A DNA stretch of 64,000 bases, taken from contig CM121343.1 of NCBI GenBank assembly GCA_051530055.1, positions 2,294,001-2,358,000 of the forward strand, in the 5' to 3' direction. This document shows, piece by piece, positions 31,195 through 42,555 of the stretch (positions are counted from its first letter, which is position 1; each line of letters begins with the position of its first letter). The stretch comes from Neoechinorhynchus agilis (Eukaryota > Acanthocephala). The notes under the pieces were generated by a model. The model was not told where the DNA came from and did not search any database. It saw only the letters and a program-made list of their open reading frames with translations. Both the position numbers and the translations under genes were made by a program.

Positions 31195-31749
31195 ATGGCT
31201 CACTCAAATTCCCCGCTTCAAAGAAAAATGCGAGTAGCGCTAAAATTGATAAAAAATTGCGCTCTATGTTCAAAAAGGTATATACTTGAAGGCAAACCTC
31301 CGGATCCTCCGGGTTTTGGTGCAGTCAGTTCATCGTCCGATATGGATTGTGAACTAATTACCCCGTATCGAAAGGAAGTGATCGATAAAGGTTTGTTTCG
31401 ATTTAATGACTCTTACTCCGGTTTTGATGGAGTTTTGGGATCATCACTTTCTCAAGGCCAGGGGGATGATCATAAGCAACCTGGTAAGTTTTCTGTCGTC
31501 TCTGGTTGTAATGGAGACAAAAGCTCTGCCCATAAAAGTAGTTATGCCCTTCGTCCTGCAAGGAAAGAGGGTTACATAGTGATAATCAAAAATGAAGACC
31601 TTTCATCAAAAGAAAGTAATATCAAAAAAGTAACCAAAGATTTTGGAAAGTCGTTACCTATGGATTGTATAATTGCTCAATCCGCCCCCCGAGGTGGGAA
31701 TCCGTTTTTATCCGAGTCCCGGACCGGTTCACGTCACGAACTCCGCTAA
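31195..31749 (+). CDS. Unrecognised open frame, perhaps LINE ORF1-like
   Basis: Starts at ATG 31195 (CACCACAATGG; the frame is also open for 30 nt upstream from a non-ATG codon) and runs 184 codons. It has an N-terminal C-x2-C (CALCSKRY), an acidic, glycine- and serine-rich middle, and a block ARKEGYIVIIKNEDL that loosely resembles VRKEDFVIKIPKEAM in the LINE ORF1 protein at 58680. That would make it the 5' part of a LINE of that type, following the 3' fragment just upstream. Alternatively it belongs with the capsid-like fossil downstream. I cannot decide between these. Confidence 0.35.
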   Translation: MAHSNSPLQRKMRVALKLIKNCALCSKRYILEGKPPDPPGFGAVSSSSDMDCELITPYRKEVIDKGLFRFNDSYSGFDGVLGSSLSQGQGDDHKQPGKFSVVSGCNGDKSSAHKSSYALRPARKEGYIVIIKNEDLSSKESNIKKVTKDFGKSLPMDCIIAQSAPRGGNPFLSESRTGSRHELR

Positions 31750-34430
31750 GCACTGTGAGTCCTTATTGGCAGGTGTAGGAGGGAGTGTGTATGGGCCACC
31801 GCCCCGCAGCCCACCGTAAGTCATTATCTGCAGGTGGTGGGGATCCTCGTGCGAACTGCGGGCGACGTCGGCCTGTTTTGATGCGTCACTTCAGGTCCTC
31901 CGTTGCACACCCCTTTTTGTGGTGTGTGACAACCACCCCTGGCGGCAATTCCTACGGGAAGCGCGATCAAGTCCCCAGTGGCCTCTGACACAGGCAGCAT
32001 GGGTTTGTCGGGCTCCACCCGCAGGAATCCCCACGCACAAGGGTTCCTGTATGGGCTTTCCGTAGAGAGTTTGCAGCCGGTGGTGGTGAGCGGGTGTGAT
32101 TCTCAGTATAATTTAACTTCAATTTCCTTTACTGATCTCACATGTTTCCTATTTTGTTTTTAGATGGAATATAGTGATCAAACAGCACCTGTCTCTGAGG
32201 CTCCGGCCCCTCTAGCACCTTCAGTGGCTCTTGTGGAGGTTGGCGAACAACTTCCAAAAGATCAAATCAACGTTGGAAACCAACGTCGAGGGAGTTTGCG
32301 TTCAGCACAGCAAGCTAACCTTGACCAGACGATCACTGGATTGCGGCGGCCCAAGAGGACAGTCCTCGATGTTTACAATAACTTCAACAACGGATCTTCT
32401 CTCAAGTTCGGAACCGCATCAGTCATGACCTCGAATGTATGCCTACCTGTGCCGTATCAATCAGTGGAGCGGCGTCCCACATTTTTCCGGGCCTGGCGAA
32501 CTGAGCCGCATACTTATATGCCTGTACTTCATCGCAGACAAGCTACTGGAAACTTTTATTGGAATTTCGGGGTTAAGGCCTTGGTTGAGATGGGTATTGG
32601 ACGTACTGTAACTAGAGAACAGCATGTTCAATTGTCATCCGTTGAATTGAATCCGCAATATAATTTGCGAATCATCTTTTGTCAATCTCCTCTATACAAT
32701 CCCAACATAGCTCCACTGGTAGCTGGATTAACTTCAACTCCTGGGTTATACGATACTAGCCACGGAACGAGAATGTTACAGTAAGTGTTAGGGTTTTCTA
32801 GGCATGTCGCTTCTACCATGAATGGAGTACTGTCATAGGCGCTCTTCAAGGCTAATACTTCAGCCTTCTATGCCAAATGTTGGCTAATGGCCATGATGTT
32901 ATCTTGGAGCGAAGCAGTTCACTGGGCATTACATACTCTACCCATAGCTAACAATGTTGTGACAGCTGTCTCGTATTCACCGGCCGATGGTGCAGCCGAA
33001 AGTGAGATGCTAACTTCACTGGCTAATGGAGTGCGGTCAGGAGTGCTGGTTGTCGACAACGTCAAGTTCAGTGTGGATCAATTGAACGTATTAGCTTTAG
33101 CGGCCAACGAATTCCCGAGATTTGCAGTTACAGCACCTGGTCATCCAGCTCTTATTCAAGCTGTTACGATTCCAGCAGTCCCTTTGATTATTCTATTCAG
33201 AGGAGGTCAAGCTATAGTTCCGCCCGCAATCCTCCCACAATTCGCTACAGTGAAGGAGACGATAATCAAACTAATGTAGGTGCGTCGTGAATTTTCTGCC
33301 GCAATTGTCGGTTTTCACCGAGCGGCATCGGTCTTTGCCCGTTGGGGTCCAACCCTGCACCAGAGTCGAATTGGAGGGTTCACTGGAACGCTGGAGGTTT
33401 CAGTCCTTGAGTGGCCAAAACCGCATTTCGGCAAATCCTTCCTCCACTTACTCGGTCTGGTGAGAGATGCAGCAGATGAGGATATCAAGTTAGAAGCGTC
33501 ATACATGGCTGCAGTTGATGTCCCTGATTGTTTCCGGCTAGCCCTATTTTCTTCGGCCATGAGTGTGTTAGCTATTTCAACAGCATTCGACCAGTATTGC
33601 ATCACGGCACGCGGGTTATTTTTCGGTGACATCGTGGAAACTGCCACGCACTACAGCTGTCGGCGGTGAGCCGTGTGGCTCCCGCTGTTTGTGCCCTATA
33701 CAAAATGGCCATGCGAATATCGACGGCAATGAAAATGCCGAGTCTCGGTATCCACTATTGGACGGCAACAGCTTGGGCAACCGAATTCACAGCTATAGCT
33801 GTCACGGAGAACATTACAAATGCTATTTGGCATGGCGCCTTTGGGGCTTATGTACCCTATCCTGTGAGTCTACCCGGCACATTGGGGTTTCTCAAGCCCA
33901 CCAACTTCTATTATGATAACTCGTGAAGTAACTCGAGCTGGGCGCCCCCAGGACACCTTCTTCATGCCCAGCCTTATGGACGAGATATTCAATGCTGGGG
34001 GCGTTATATCCAATGCAAGACATTGCACTTCTCACTACGTCCGACTACTCTTGAATGTAATAGCGCAGACCGCCCGCCACGTATTTCCGGCTACCACCGA
34101 ATGGATTTCCCGGGATCCCGACATGCTCTGTCACGAACGGTCTACGCAGGACGATGAGCCCTTACCAGCGATGCAGTGGGATGAAGAGCTGTTAATATTG
34201 GTACCTGGCACTTTGCCAGCGTTTTCAAGGGCTGAATTATCACGGGTTATTCTTCGACGGGACTGCTTGCAGCATCCAGCAGTTGGGATTGAGTGTGATC
34301 GGGGGAGTATTTATGCTCCAGGTGCTTTTGATATCCTGGGGCTGCGTAATGCAAACGGTGAGGCAAACGACCTGCCCGCTGAGGATTACCAGTTTTGAGT
34401 GCGTAGTCTGTGTGTTAGTCACAGGCCCTC
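31750..34430 (+). pseudogene. Capsid-like RNA-virus fossil, family unassigned
   Basis: A ~2.2-kb coding-like block (from about 32164) preceded by ~400 nt of less AT-rich non-coding sequence. The predicted protein matter is complex, rich in Ala, Pro, Trp and His, and unlike the low-complexity AT-driven frames elsewhere. It shows no reverse transcriptase, integrase, protease or transposase motif. Its size, composition and single orientation suit the capsid protein of a toti-like or other double-stranded RNA virus, but I recognise no diagnostic motif, so this is inference. It is broken in several places (about four or five) and so is not recent. It ends exactly where the piggyBac terminus begins at 34431, so piggyBac may have landed in or beside it. 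Confidence 0.45.
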
Positions 34431-34623
34431 TTAACCCTTTTCCCTCGACTGTCCCATACGGTGGGACATTTTTATTTTCTCATTCCGATCGTATGTCCCA
34501 CCCGGTGGGACTTATTGGTAGCATACAAATCTTACGATCGTACGTCCTACCCGGTGGGGCATATCGTTATCGGAGCAGTCCGACGTCAAAAACGAATGCA
34601 CCCACTAACCGGAAGTAACTGAT

Positions 34624-35281
34624 TCTGCGGCATTGAAGCACGAGTAGTGCACAGGACAAATCCGTCGCTAAAGCGGATGCTAATGCGGACAATGCATCAC
34701 GAAGATACGAGGATTTGCCCAAAGGCCTGTCTGATGTGCAAGCACTGCCCGAAGAATGCTGGGGCAAAAAGCGATTGCTTCTCAAGCAACGTCGTCTACG
34801 AGATCACCTGCAGGAACTGTAAGGACGAAGGACGTTCCTGCAATTATGTCGGGAAAACAGAGCGAACACTGCGTGAACGCATCACTGAGCACGTGCGTAA
34901 TGCATGCAATCCGACCAGTCCAGCGTACGCATCAACGCCCTGGGGCACCCACTTCGCTACCCGCCACGAGGGAGCCAGCCCGGTTTTTGACGTTGGGGTT
35001 CTTTATCGGGCATCAGATCCCATTGAACTCTCTATCTCGGAAGCCCTGCTGATCAACCGTGATTGGGTAGTGCGGTCGGGTGCAAGTGGGGATCTCGGCC
35101 GCGAACGAGAAAACCTGAACCGCCGGGACGAATTGACAGGGAGCATGGACCTCTTGTGAACTCCCTTTGTGTGTTTTAGATTATCAAGGAACCTGAAGAA
35201 GGCGTGAGGCGCCGAAATATCGGATTCAATAAAAGATTGTGTGTGTGTTCCTCAACGTCTAAAAAATCAAAAACCATATAC
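34624..35281 (+). mobile_element. 5'-truncated Penelope-like element inside piggyBac
   Basis: Encodes a zinc-binding linker (CPKACLMCKHCPKNAGAKSDC), then a GIY-YIG endonuclease (VVYEITCRNC, NYVGKTERTLRERITEH, GTHFATRHEG) and ends at 35159, followed by the 3' hairpin CTGAAGAA-GGCG-TGAGG-CGCC-GAAATAT (35193-35220) and AATAAA. By eye the sequence is identical to 45782-46440, so the two copies are very close relatives and this insertion into the piggyBac leader is recent. The RT domain is absent. Confidence 0.9.
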
Positions 35282-36420
35282 ATGAGGATACACAATAAAG
35301 AGGCCTTCAATCAGTCTAAAAATAGACGTAATGGCGAGTAAAAAAAGCGATTTACAGCTGACGAAGCAGCTCAGATGATGTTTGAAGAAAGCAGTTTAGA
35401 CTCATCTAATGATACAGATATTAGCGATTCAGAGGATGATAGTGACTTCCTTTATGAGCTTGGCGATTCTGCGATGTCATCCGATGAAAATGACAGTGGG
35501 GATGACGATGGAGCTGAAGAAAGCGAAAGTGAACGCGCAGCTGATGGTGAACAGTGGATAGAATAGAACGCTACTCACGTTCTGAACCAATTACCGTTTA
35601 CAGTGCAGAATCCAGGATTGCAGATTACGGGTTCGACAATCCCTGATAGCGCTGGCGATTCATTTGCGTTATTTTTCACAACAGACTTGGTGCAGGAGAT
35701 TGTCAATGAAACGAACCGTTATGCTAAAGAAAAGCTGAGCAATCTTGAACTGAAGAGAAGGTCAATCTGGCACACTTAGAAAGACGTTACAGTACCCGAA
35801 TTTAGGGCATATCTAGGCGTTGTGCTTAGAATGGCAATGCAAGTACGTGGACAAATTCAAGATTTTTTCTCAACTGAGTGGATCAACTACATGCCATTTT
35901 ATGGTGATGTATTTCGGCGGGAGAGATTTCTGTAAATCCACTGGATGTTGCACGTTCAGCCGCCATCTTCTAATGCAGCTGGTTCACAGACAAGAGGTTG
36001 TAAAGTGAAAAATGTAACTGCGCACATGAAGAGCAAATGTTTGGAATTGTTTATTCCTTACCAAAACATAGCAATAGATGAAAGTACAATAAGTTTCAAA
36101 GGAAGGACGCAGTTCAAAATGTATAATCCTCAAAAACCCCACAAACGGCGTCTTCGAGTTTTTTCAATCGCAGATTGCAAGACCTTACTATGGATCTATA
36201 ACAACAAATAGTCTTCCAAGACCAGACTTGCCATTCACTGCGCAGTCAACGGTGACGGGTATCACATATTCACGGACCGGCAAATATTCACACAACCGGT
36301 ACAGTGATGCGCAATCGACAAGGTTTACCACGCGATGTGAAACAGACACTCAATATGAAGAAGTTTGAAGTTCGTGCTTGGAACTACAACAACAACGAAT
36401 GGCAAGACAAGCGAATAATA

Positions 36421-37337
36421 TTCACACAACGAGGATGTAAAACAAAGGAGGAGGCCTACCTAAAGTACGGAGCTCAATTGAGATCTAAATTGCATACTTT
36501 TAAAAAGTGGGCTCATTCAACGATCAATCTATCGCCAACAGCTGTTACAATCAGAAACCATCTGGTTCCAGCTCTTGCCACCGACAAGACACGTGGTGTC
36601 TATGCTTATCCGTACGACATCTGGCATATTGAGACAATTCTATACTATGACCTCATCCAGCAGTATAAGAAGAAATTCAAACTTCCGAAGGGCGACTGTT
36701 TCTATGGTATAGATATCCCACCTCCAGCGGGAGGACTGAATCAGTTACTTGACAGCCTTAAAAACTTCCATTTTGATAAACGATGGATGTGCGATTTCTC
36801 GGAATTTGATAAGTCTCTGGCGAATTTCTGGATTGATGCAGCTTTCAGAATTATTAATTCTAACATTGATCCTAGTCATTACTTGACATACGGAACGCCG
36901 AATGTACAATCCATCATGAGAATGATGAGACTGGTGAAGGATTACTTCATCAACACTCCGCTAGTCCTATCGAATGGGCGGATCTATCACAAAGCTAATG
37001 GCGTACCCTCCGGATCGTTACTCACTAATTTAGTTGATACGATTGCCAATGCTTTAATTATTAATTATGTGATAGCTAAGAATTTTCCAGAATATGAAGC
37101 CCCACTATACGGTCAATCATTTATGGGTGATGACAGTGTTGTTAGTTTCTATCATGCTGACCCGGTAACTAATCGCAGAGTTACTGTTGAAGAACTAGCT
37201 GACATGTTCTGGGAATGTGGACTCATCCTCAACGTATCTAAATTTGTAATATCGGACGTCGAAATTGAATACTTGGGTTACAAGTTGAAGGCTCAAGGTA
37301 CTCTACCAACTCGGGATATGGCGAAAGTAATCGCTTC
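36421..37337 (+). pseudogene. Partitivirus-like RNA-dependent RNA polymerase fossil inside piggyBac
   Basis: About 305 codons of an RNA-virus polymerase palm: the upstream AYPYDIWHIET block, motif A (CDFSEFDKS), motif B (NGVPSGSLLTNLVD) and motif C (FMGDDS). The combination of these motifs is that of partiti-like (Durnavirales) viruses; it is not a reverse transcriptase. Flanking sequence on both sides is piggyBac transposase that would be contiguous without it. The sequence is a partial polymerase and looks unbroken across the part present, which suggests a fairly young integration or a recent copy. No poly(A) or flanking duplication is evident. Such elements are known in animals as endogenous non-retroviral RNA-virus copies. 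Confidence 0.88.
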
Positions 37338-37489
37338 ATGCTTAGCACATATTACAATGCAGCTGTAGAGACTGTGCAGAGGACGAACAAATCTAGGCAG
37401 GTGGAAGATATCAGCCAAAAACCTACTGCTATTGTCGAATACACAAAACATATGAGTGCGGTGGACCGATTCGATCATTAAGGGCCACT

Positions 37490-37680
37490 TAGAAAATAAA
37501 ACCCTGTAAGATGGTAGAATTTCTTAACCATAATCATTTGATTCCTAGTTTTATGAACGGGTTTATTCCTGGCAGAGGCGTTAACACGCTAATGGAACAG
37601 CTCGTGTCTTTTTCTAGGGCTAGACAACGTTCTGTGAATGTGCTCTTAGAAATAGACATTTCGAAGGCGTTCAGATGGAT
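37490..37680 (+). mobile_element. LINE reverse transcriptase fragment (58-kb type)
   Basis: Encodes FLNHNHLIPSFMNGFIPGRGVNTLMEQL and LLEIDISKAF, matching FLVCRKLIPDFFHGFIRGKG and LIQLDINKAF at 61270-61430 (RT region before and including motif A). Truncated on both sides, between the piggyBac remnant and the dispersed repeat. Confidence 0.7.
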
Positions 37681-38187
37681 CTGTCGTTCGACAACAATCT
37701 TCAAACGGCAAAAAAAAGAGATAAAACGCATAGCAGTCAAGAGTGAACGCGGATCATTCAAAACATAACGACTAATCCTTAAAAAATCGGTCAGCTCTAG
37801 TTCGAAACGCAGAAAATTTTTCTATTTATATTAATAAACCAAACCGTTAAAATGCTCAAATTAAAGTATTGATTTCCTTCTTAATTAAGCGTGGATAACT
37901 TCTTAATTGCAGTGAGATATTAAAATCCAAATTTGCATTAAAAACATTGACTTACATCTCAAGTTTAGAAAGCCGAAATGCTCGATTTTCTCGAAATCAT
38001 TCATAAAAAGAGCACAACGACAACCATTTCCAAATCACGAATTACGGTGCGCATTCGATTCGACATTGAGTGAAAACGTGAAAAAACGAAAGAAACGAAC
38101 TTTTAATTTTTGAAACGACGATCGCGTTACGTCGGTATTCAAAGTGTTGATTTCTTTAGTAACGATTTTGAAGAATAATAATCAAGG

Positions 38188-38291
38188 AAATGGCTAAAAG
38201 TGTTAAATATAATAAAGAAATTAAAAAAGGCGCCAAGGGAAATGGCTAAAAGTGTTAAATATAATAAAGAAATTAAAAAAGGCGCCAAGGG
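38188..38291 (+). repeat. Perfect 52-bp direct tandem duplication
   Basis: Units 38188-38239 and 38240-38291 are identical. Copy C of the surrounding repeat (near 49565) has only one unit, so the duplication arose in copy B. Confidence 0.9.
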
Positions 38292-38294
38292 ATG

Positions 38295-38400
38295 ACGCAT
38301 TCGCTAGTGCAGAACATATCCTTGGCTATCCAGCGAGAAAACGCAGCGAGTGTCTTGGGGACGGTGAAGGACAATTGAGAATAATATAAGTTAATAAATT
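38295..38400 (+). mobile_element. RLE-type LINE 3' tail
   Basis: Encodes VQNISLAIQRENAASVLGTV followed by a stop, matching the C-terminus of the family (RQNISLAVRRANAASVMATV at 12180-12240). A ~100-nt tail-only insertion within repeat B. Confidence 0.75.
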
Positions 38401-39060
38401 CCTCTTTTTTTAAAAAAAATCATCGAATATTTACAAAGCTACTTTAAAACAAGCATTTTTTCCATGCCTTGTTCAGTTCTACAGAACTCGCTTCCGCATT
38501 TATGGAAGGCTCACATCATTACTTTGGGCGATAATCCAGACTGAAAAACCCTATAAATTTAAGCCGTCTAATTGTAATCCATTTAATTTAGGACTGCACA
38601 TCATCTAACGTTAATTTTTAGCGATTCCACAAATAATAAAATCGCAATTCTCTTTGGTTCGTAGGTATTTCATTCTTCAATTGAATGGAACCACAACCAA
38701 TCACCAACAGTGAATCATTATCTAAAGACCTTAAACTAAATTTTTGCTCTGGACGAAGTTAAACAACGCGTTTTAAAGCTCCTTGGATCCAGGAATCATT
38801 CGCTAAACTAAAAGATCCTATATCTGAGATTTATTTAGGGCGCGATCTTGGTTTATTGCAACTAAGAATTGTTTAAATCCAAACTAAACGGACATTGATA
38901 ATTGTGAGCATTTAGCGGGCTAAAAACCCAATTATAATTGTCAAAGCATTTTTAGTGTTAGAATAAAACATAAAGTTAAACCCTGAACTAAATTTTCAAA
39001 CTCACTACAATTGCATTGCAATTATGTTTTGTCGGTAATTAATTCAAGATATTTTACTCG

Positions 39061-41129
39061 TTTTAAAGAATTCGGAGGGATAGCTAAATCCAAAGTTTTA
39101 AATATTAGCTTAATTTATCATTTTTAGGAATGAAAGTGGATGAATTGACTAATTTCGATGTACTTCGATCCCAATATTCATACCTACGATTTAATCAAAG
39201 TCCAAATATTAATTACAAATTAGTTTTCATCGACATCATTCTACACTATTAACACAGCGAAATTTAATAATTAGAACATTAATCTTTCGCCGTGAGCTAC
39301 AGGCGAATAAAGTCGCAGCATCAATAATATTCGTCCCTTACTTTAGTGAGAAATGTTCCGATGCGACAATGCTTTCAGCCTTTAAAGACGAGGTAAACAA
39401 TAAAAATAATTAATGCTTATCATTGTTAATATTATCGAGTTAAATTTATTTGTGTTGTGTTTGGACGTCTTTGTTTGTAACACTTTTATTGATCGTAATA
39501 TTGGAAGAAATATTCATGTTTTGTAAAAAAAACGCAGATAATTGACCTGATTTGTTTAATTGAACGTGGCTTGACTGCTTTTTATTTTTTGTTTTAAACT
39601 GCTTTCGCACGTTTGTTCAAATTGTTCAAAGTCGGGAATATCTCATTTGCGGAGATTAATTCTGCGCTTTCTAGATCAATATATTTTATTTTTTGCAATG
39701 GACGAAATTTACAGGTTCCCACCAATTAAAAAATATTAAGCTGTTAATCCTTAAAACGTTGAACGATTAGTCCTGGTCGACATTTTTCCAAATTTATCAA
39801 GAATAAATAAATTTAATTGAAATTGATTAATCTTAGTTAAAGAGAGAGGCTAAATGATATGTTACGCATTGCTTTTTTAGGACCAATGATTTATTATTCA
39901 GTGGTATTCAAATAAATTTTTATACAGAATACGCCTCAATATTTCTCGTTGTTGAAAGAGGATCGTATGATATTCCCTATAAATTACTCATTGCCATGGT
40001 TATCAACCCCGTTAAAATATTAAGTTTCAAGAACTTCTACTTTTTTACGATTCATTTCTGGGAAGTTGGTTTTCGTGGAAGGCAGAAATATTGAAATCAC
40101 TTGATTTGCTTCTTACAGACATACAAAGAAAAAGAGATCAAGAATTCGAATGGTCTTAAATAAACGACCATTTGAAAAGAACCGATTTTCCCAATTATTA
40201 TAAGCTGCTTTGAATTTCTCACTAACTTTGCGATTCCTAAATCACAGATCGCTTAAGCTGGTTGCTTGTCTTAAAGGGCATTTAATATTCTTTGCTCAAT
40301 TGAATTTTAAGAATTAGAGTAAAATGATTACAAAGCTGAATAACGGTCGCAGAATTTATCTGCCGTATGCATTTATATTAAACGAATAAAAAGATTTAAT
40401 AAATGGAAGAGCATATTCGCCTTTAATTTTATATCTAAATTTTTACGACGAATCAGAATTCATAAGAAGTTTAATACCTTAATAATCGTATAAAACTGTA
40501 CTATTTTTAATTTTAATGATCAGACTTTGTGCAGTTGCCTTTCTTTAAGAAGATCGCTTAATTTTAACTTTCTCTAAATAAATTCTTAGACCTCGTAAGC
40601 AATGAACCGGTCGAAGATTTTGATTCGACGACGAACATGAATATCACGGATTGCAAATAACGGAAGCTTGTTGAAGTTCTCGAATAGGACTCAGCGCGAG
40701 GATTGCTAGTGCATAAATAAAAGTGGATAATTTTAGATTGCGCTTGAAAGCATGTTGTTATCATTCACGTGGGTTTTTATTTCAAAACATAACGCTATCG
40801 TAAGCTCAATGTTTTTCCAAATGATCATTCCGTATTCCCCATTTTTCGTATTACTGCCGGTAATATCTTTTTGCATAATAAAGATTCCCATTGCCAAGTT
40901 TGCTTCAATGTACGTTTTTCGCGAAAACGTTCGCATTACATTCCTCTTGAAAATTTTCGGATAAAAAGCTAAATGAAACCCTGGAGGTTCTATTTAGATC
41001 TTCACCCGTTAAATAATTTTTTATTAAATACGTTTCAAATCTCGTCGTTTTCATCACCAGTTGCAATTCACTCTTCACTTACTTTTTGGGATTTGCTTTT
41101 GAACAATACAACCATCCGTGCCACTAAAC
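39061..41129. other. AT-rich region without recognised genes
   Basis: About 2 kb of AT-rich sequence. Short frames (for example 40752-40964, hydrophobic and membrane-like) have no support and may be chance. No repeat shared with other parts of the window was noticed until 41130, where the duplicated RING/B-box unit begins. Confidence 0.5.
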
Positions 41130-41545
41130 ACTCCAAATTTATGTTCGAATTTTTTGGCAATTATGTGCTTTATTTGTGTAACCTTAGAGAACCGGGCATT
41201 TTCTTAGATGTTAGCATTTTTGAAAAATACTCCGAGTATTCTAATATTAAACGCATGGCATTAAGACAAAAAACATTGAATTTACATTGAGAATGATAAG
41301 TATAGACTTGAACAGCTACTACCGAACATTTTGAGACAGATCCCGTGGATTACTTAGTAGTGAAAAAAACAATTCTTTAAATTATTTTTTGACATAAAAT
41401 ATATTTTCCCGAAGTCAAAATATTTATTCTTTAAATTACAATATATATTCATGGAATACCCCTGTATCAATCCTCAAATTTTAGTTAGAATCCTCCGCGT
41501 GTCGTACGCGATATCTTGCATATGAGATTCTAGATAAAACAGTAA

Positions 41546-42555
41546 ATGGATCCAAACACTCCAACGGCGAATAAATTTAGTGTTATTAGCCCTGCTGTTA
41601 AGGGTGTTGGGCCCCTAAAGATTTTCCTCGAAGATCAACTTGAGGATCTACGAACATGCCCAATCTGCTTAGATACGTTTAAAGATCCGCGTGCTCTTCC
41701 TTGTTGTCATACCTTCTGTTGTCAATGCATTGAGAAAATTGTAGAAAACGAGCGTCAGATATCGTGTCCTTGTTGCCGTAGAGTATTTAACCTGAACGGA
41801 AAGCCAAGAGATGTTTTATATCGCAATCATCGTGCAGCTACTTTGATCGATTTAAAACCGATTGAAATTCAATCTCCAAAGAAGTGTGATTCATGCGAAA
41901 ATGCTGCTTTGGGTTTATGCTTCCATTGCAATCGAAGTGCCTGTCAAAACTGCGTAACATCTCATTATAAAGACCAGGTAAAGAGCAATAGAAAACTGGT
42001 TAAAGAAATTGAACATTTGTCGGCGAGGACGAAAGGTAGGTGGAAATTCCCAGTTTTTATGTGTGCTTGTCGCACTCGAATTATTTCTAGAATCACTAGC
42101 TCAAACTCGTAGTCGTTTTGAACAACTGATGAGTGACCACAAGTCAAAGCTTACGGTTGAGCGAAATGAGGCATTAGAAGATCTAAGGGAAAGTTCGCAG
42201 AAGTGTCGTAAAACATTAATGGAACTTAAAACCTGCGCAATTGCGACAATCCGCAATCTATCTCACTCGCAAGAAAGTGATGTCGAAAACGCTACAAGAT
42301 ATCTTGAAGCGATTAATAAAATTAAAAATGAAAGGTACGATTTAAAATAACAACTGCTTGGACTTGCAATGTGAGTTTAGAAGATCTTCAAATGAACTAG
42401 TAATGGAAGGGATTCACATTATAAGAAGGCTATACGACTCCCGTCAAGGATTTTCTTCATCGATGAGCGAAACCTTCCGCACGTCACACGTAAATTCTCG
42501 ATTCTATGAATTCTCACGAAGAAATTATTCTTTTAGGCATATTTTCAGCTGTTAG
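41546..42555 (+). CDS. RING-B-box-coiled-coil (TRIM-like) protein, three exons
   Basis: Modelled exons: 41546-42035, 42091-42334 and 42381-42555, joined by introns of 55 nt (GTAGGT...TTCTAG) and 46 nt (GTACGA...TTTAG) whose removal keeps the frame, giving ~302 residues. Residues 35-80 form a C3HC4 RING (CPIC, then CCHTFCCQC, then CPCC), the ubiquitin-ligase module that recruits an E2 enzyme. A B-box follows (CDSC...CFHC...CQNCVTSH). Exon 2 is a charged coiled coil (SRFEQLMSDHKSKL onward) and exon 3 a basic, Ser/Arg-rich tail. This is the tripartite order of TRIM proteins without a recognisable C-terminal SPRY or NHL domain. ATG 41546 is the first in frame. The substrate is unknown. The second intron is the weaker call; without it the protein ends at 42350. 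Confidence 0.75.

Larger units (their letters stand above)
34431..37480 (+). mobile_element. piggyBac transposon, broken and interrupted twice
   Basis: The left end is TTAA followed by CCCTTT (34431-34440), the piggyBac target and terminus. Three subterminal palindromes of the type GTCCCA...TGGGAC lie at 34451-34467, 34495-34511 and 34544-34560. The transposase begins near 35330 with an acidic Ser/Asp/Glu-rich N-terminus, then DLVQEIVNETNRYAKE, IAIDESTISFKGR (first catalytic Asp), NPQKPHKRRLRVFS, GYHIFTDR and MRNRQGLPRDVKQ. After the polymerase insert it resumes with YYNAAVETVQ, PTAIVEYTKHMSAVDRFDH near 37345-37477. In-frame stops (for example 35564-35566 and ~35777) and frameshifts break it. 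A PLE sits in its 5' leader and an RNA-virus polymerase fossil in its coding region. No right terminus is seen. Confidence 0.88.
37690..39060 (+). repeat. Dispersed non-coding repeat, copy B
   Basis: Matches copy C at 48960-50520 along most of its length and copy A at 12700-13090 in part. It is collinear except for blocks of ~140 and ~200 nt that copy C has extra (about 49117-49260 and 50110-50310). It contains an exact 52-bp tandem duplication (38188-38239 and 38240-38291) and the 3' tail of an RLE-LINE. No open frame of its own. I cannot tell whether it is a transposon, old satellite-like DNA or a segmental duplication. Confidence 0.75.

Noticed and set aside
31750-32163. An intron ending in a polypyrimidine tract and AG just before the ATG at 32164
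   Set aside because: The acceptor-like sequence is striking, but there is no supported upstream exon and the region seems to belong to the virus fossil; not called.
35193-35233. Firm call of an active hammerhead ribozyme
   Set aside because: The core resemblance is good, but an unpaired A precedes stem II and I cannot draw convincing stems I and III; kept only as a hypothesis.
36304-36420. Viral N-terminus of the polymerase
   Set aside because: These residues (MRNRQGLPRDVKQ onward) are piggyBac transposase, so they were assigned to the transposon.
40564-40964. Small membrane-protein-like frames in 40.5-41.0 kb
   Set aside because: Frames on both strands are open in the same place, which is typical of AT-rich non-coding DNA.
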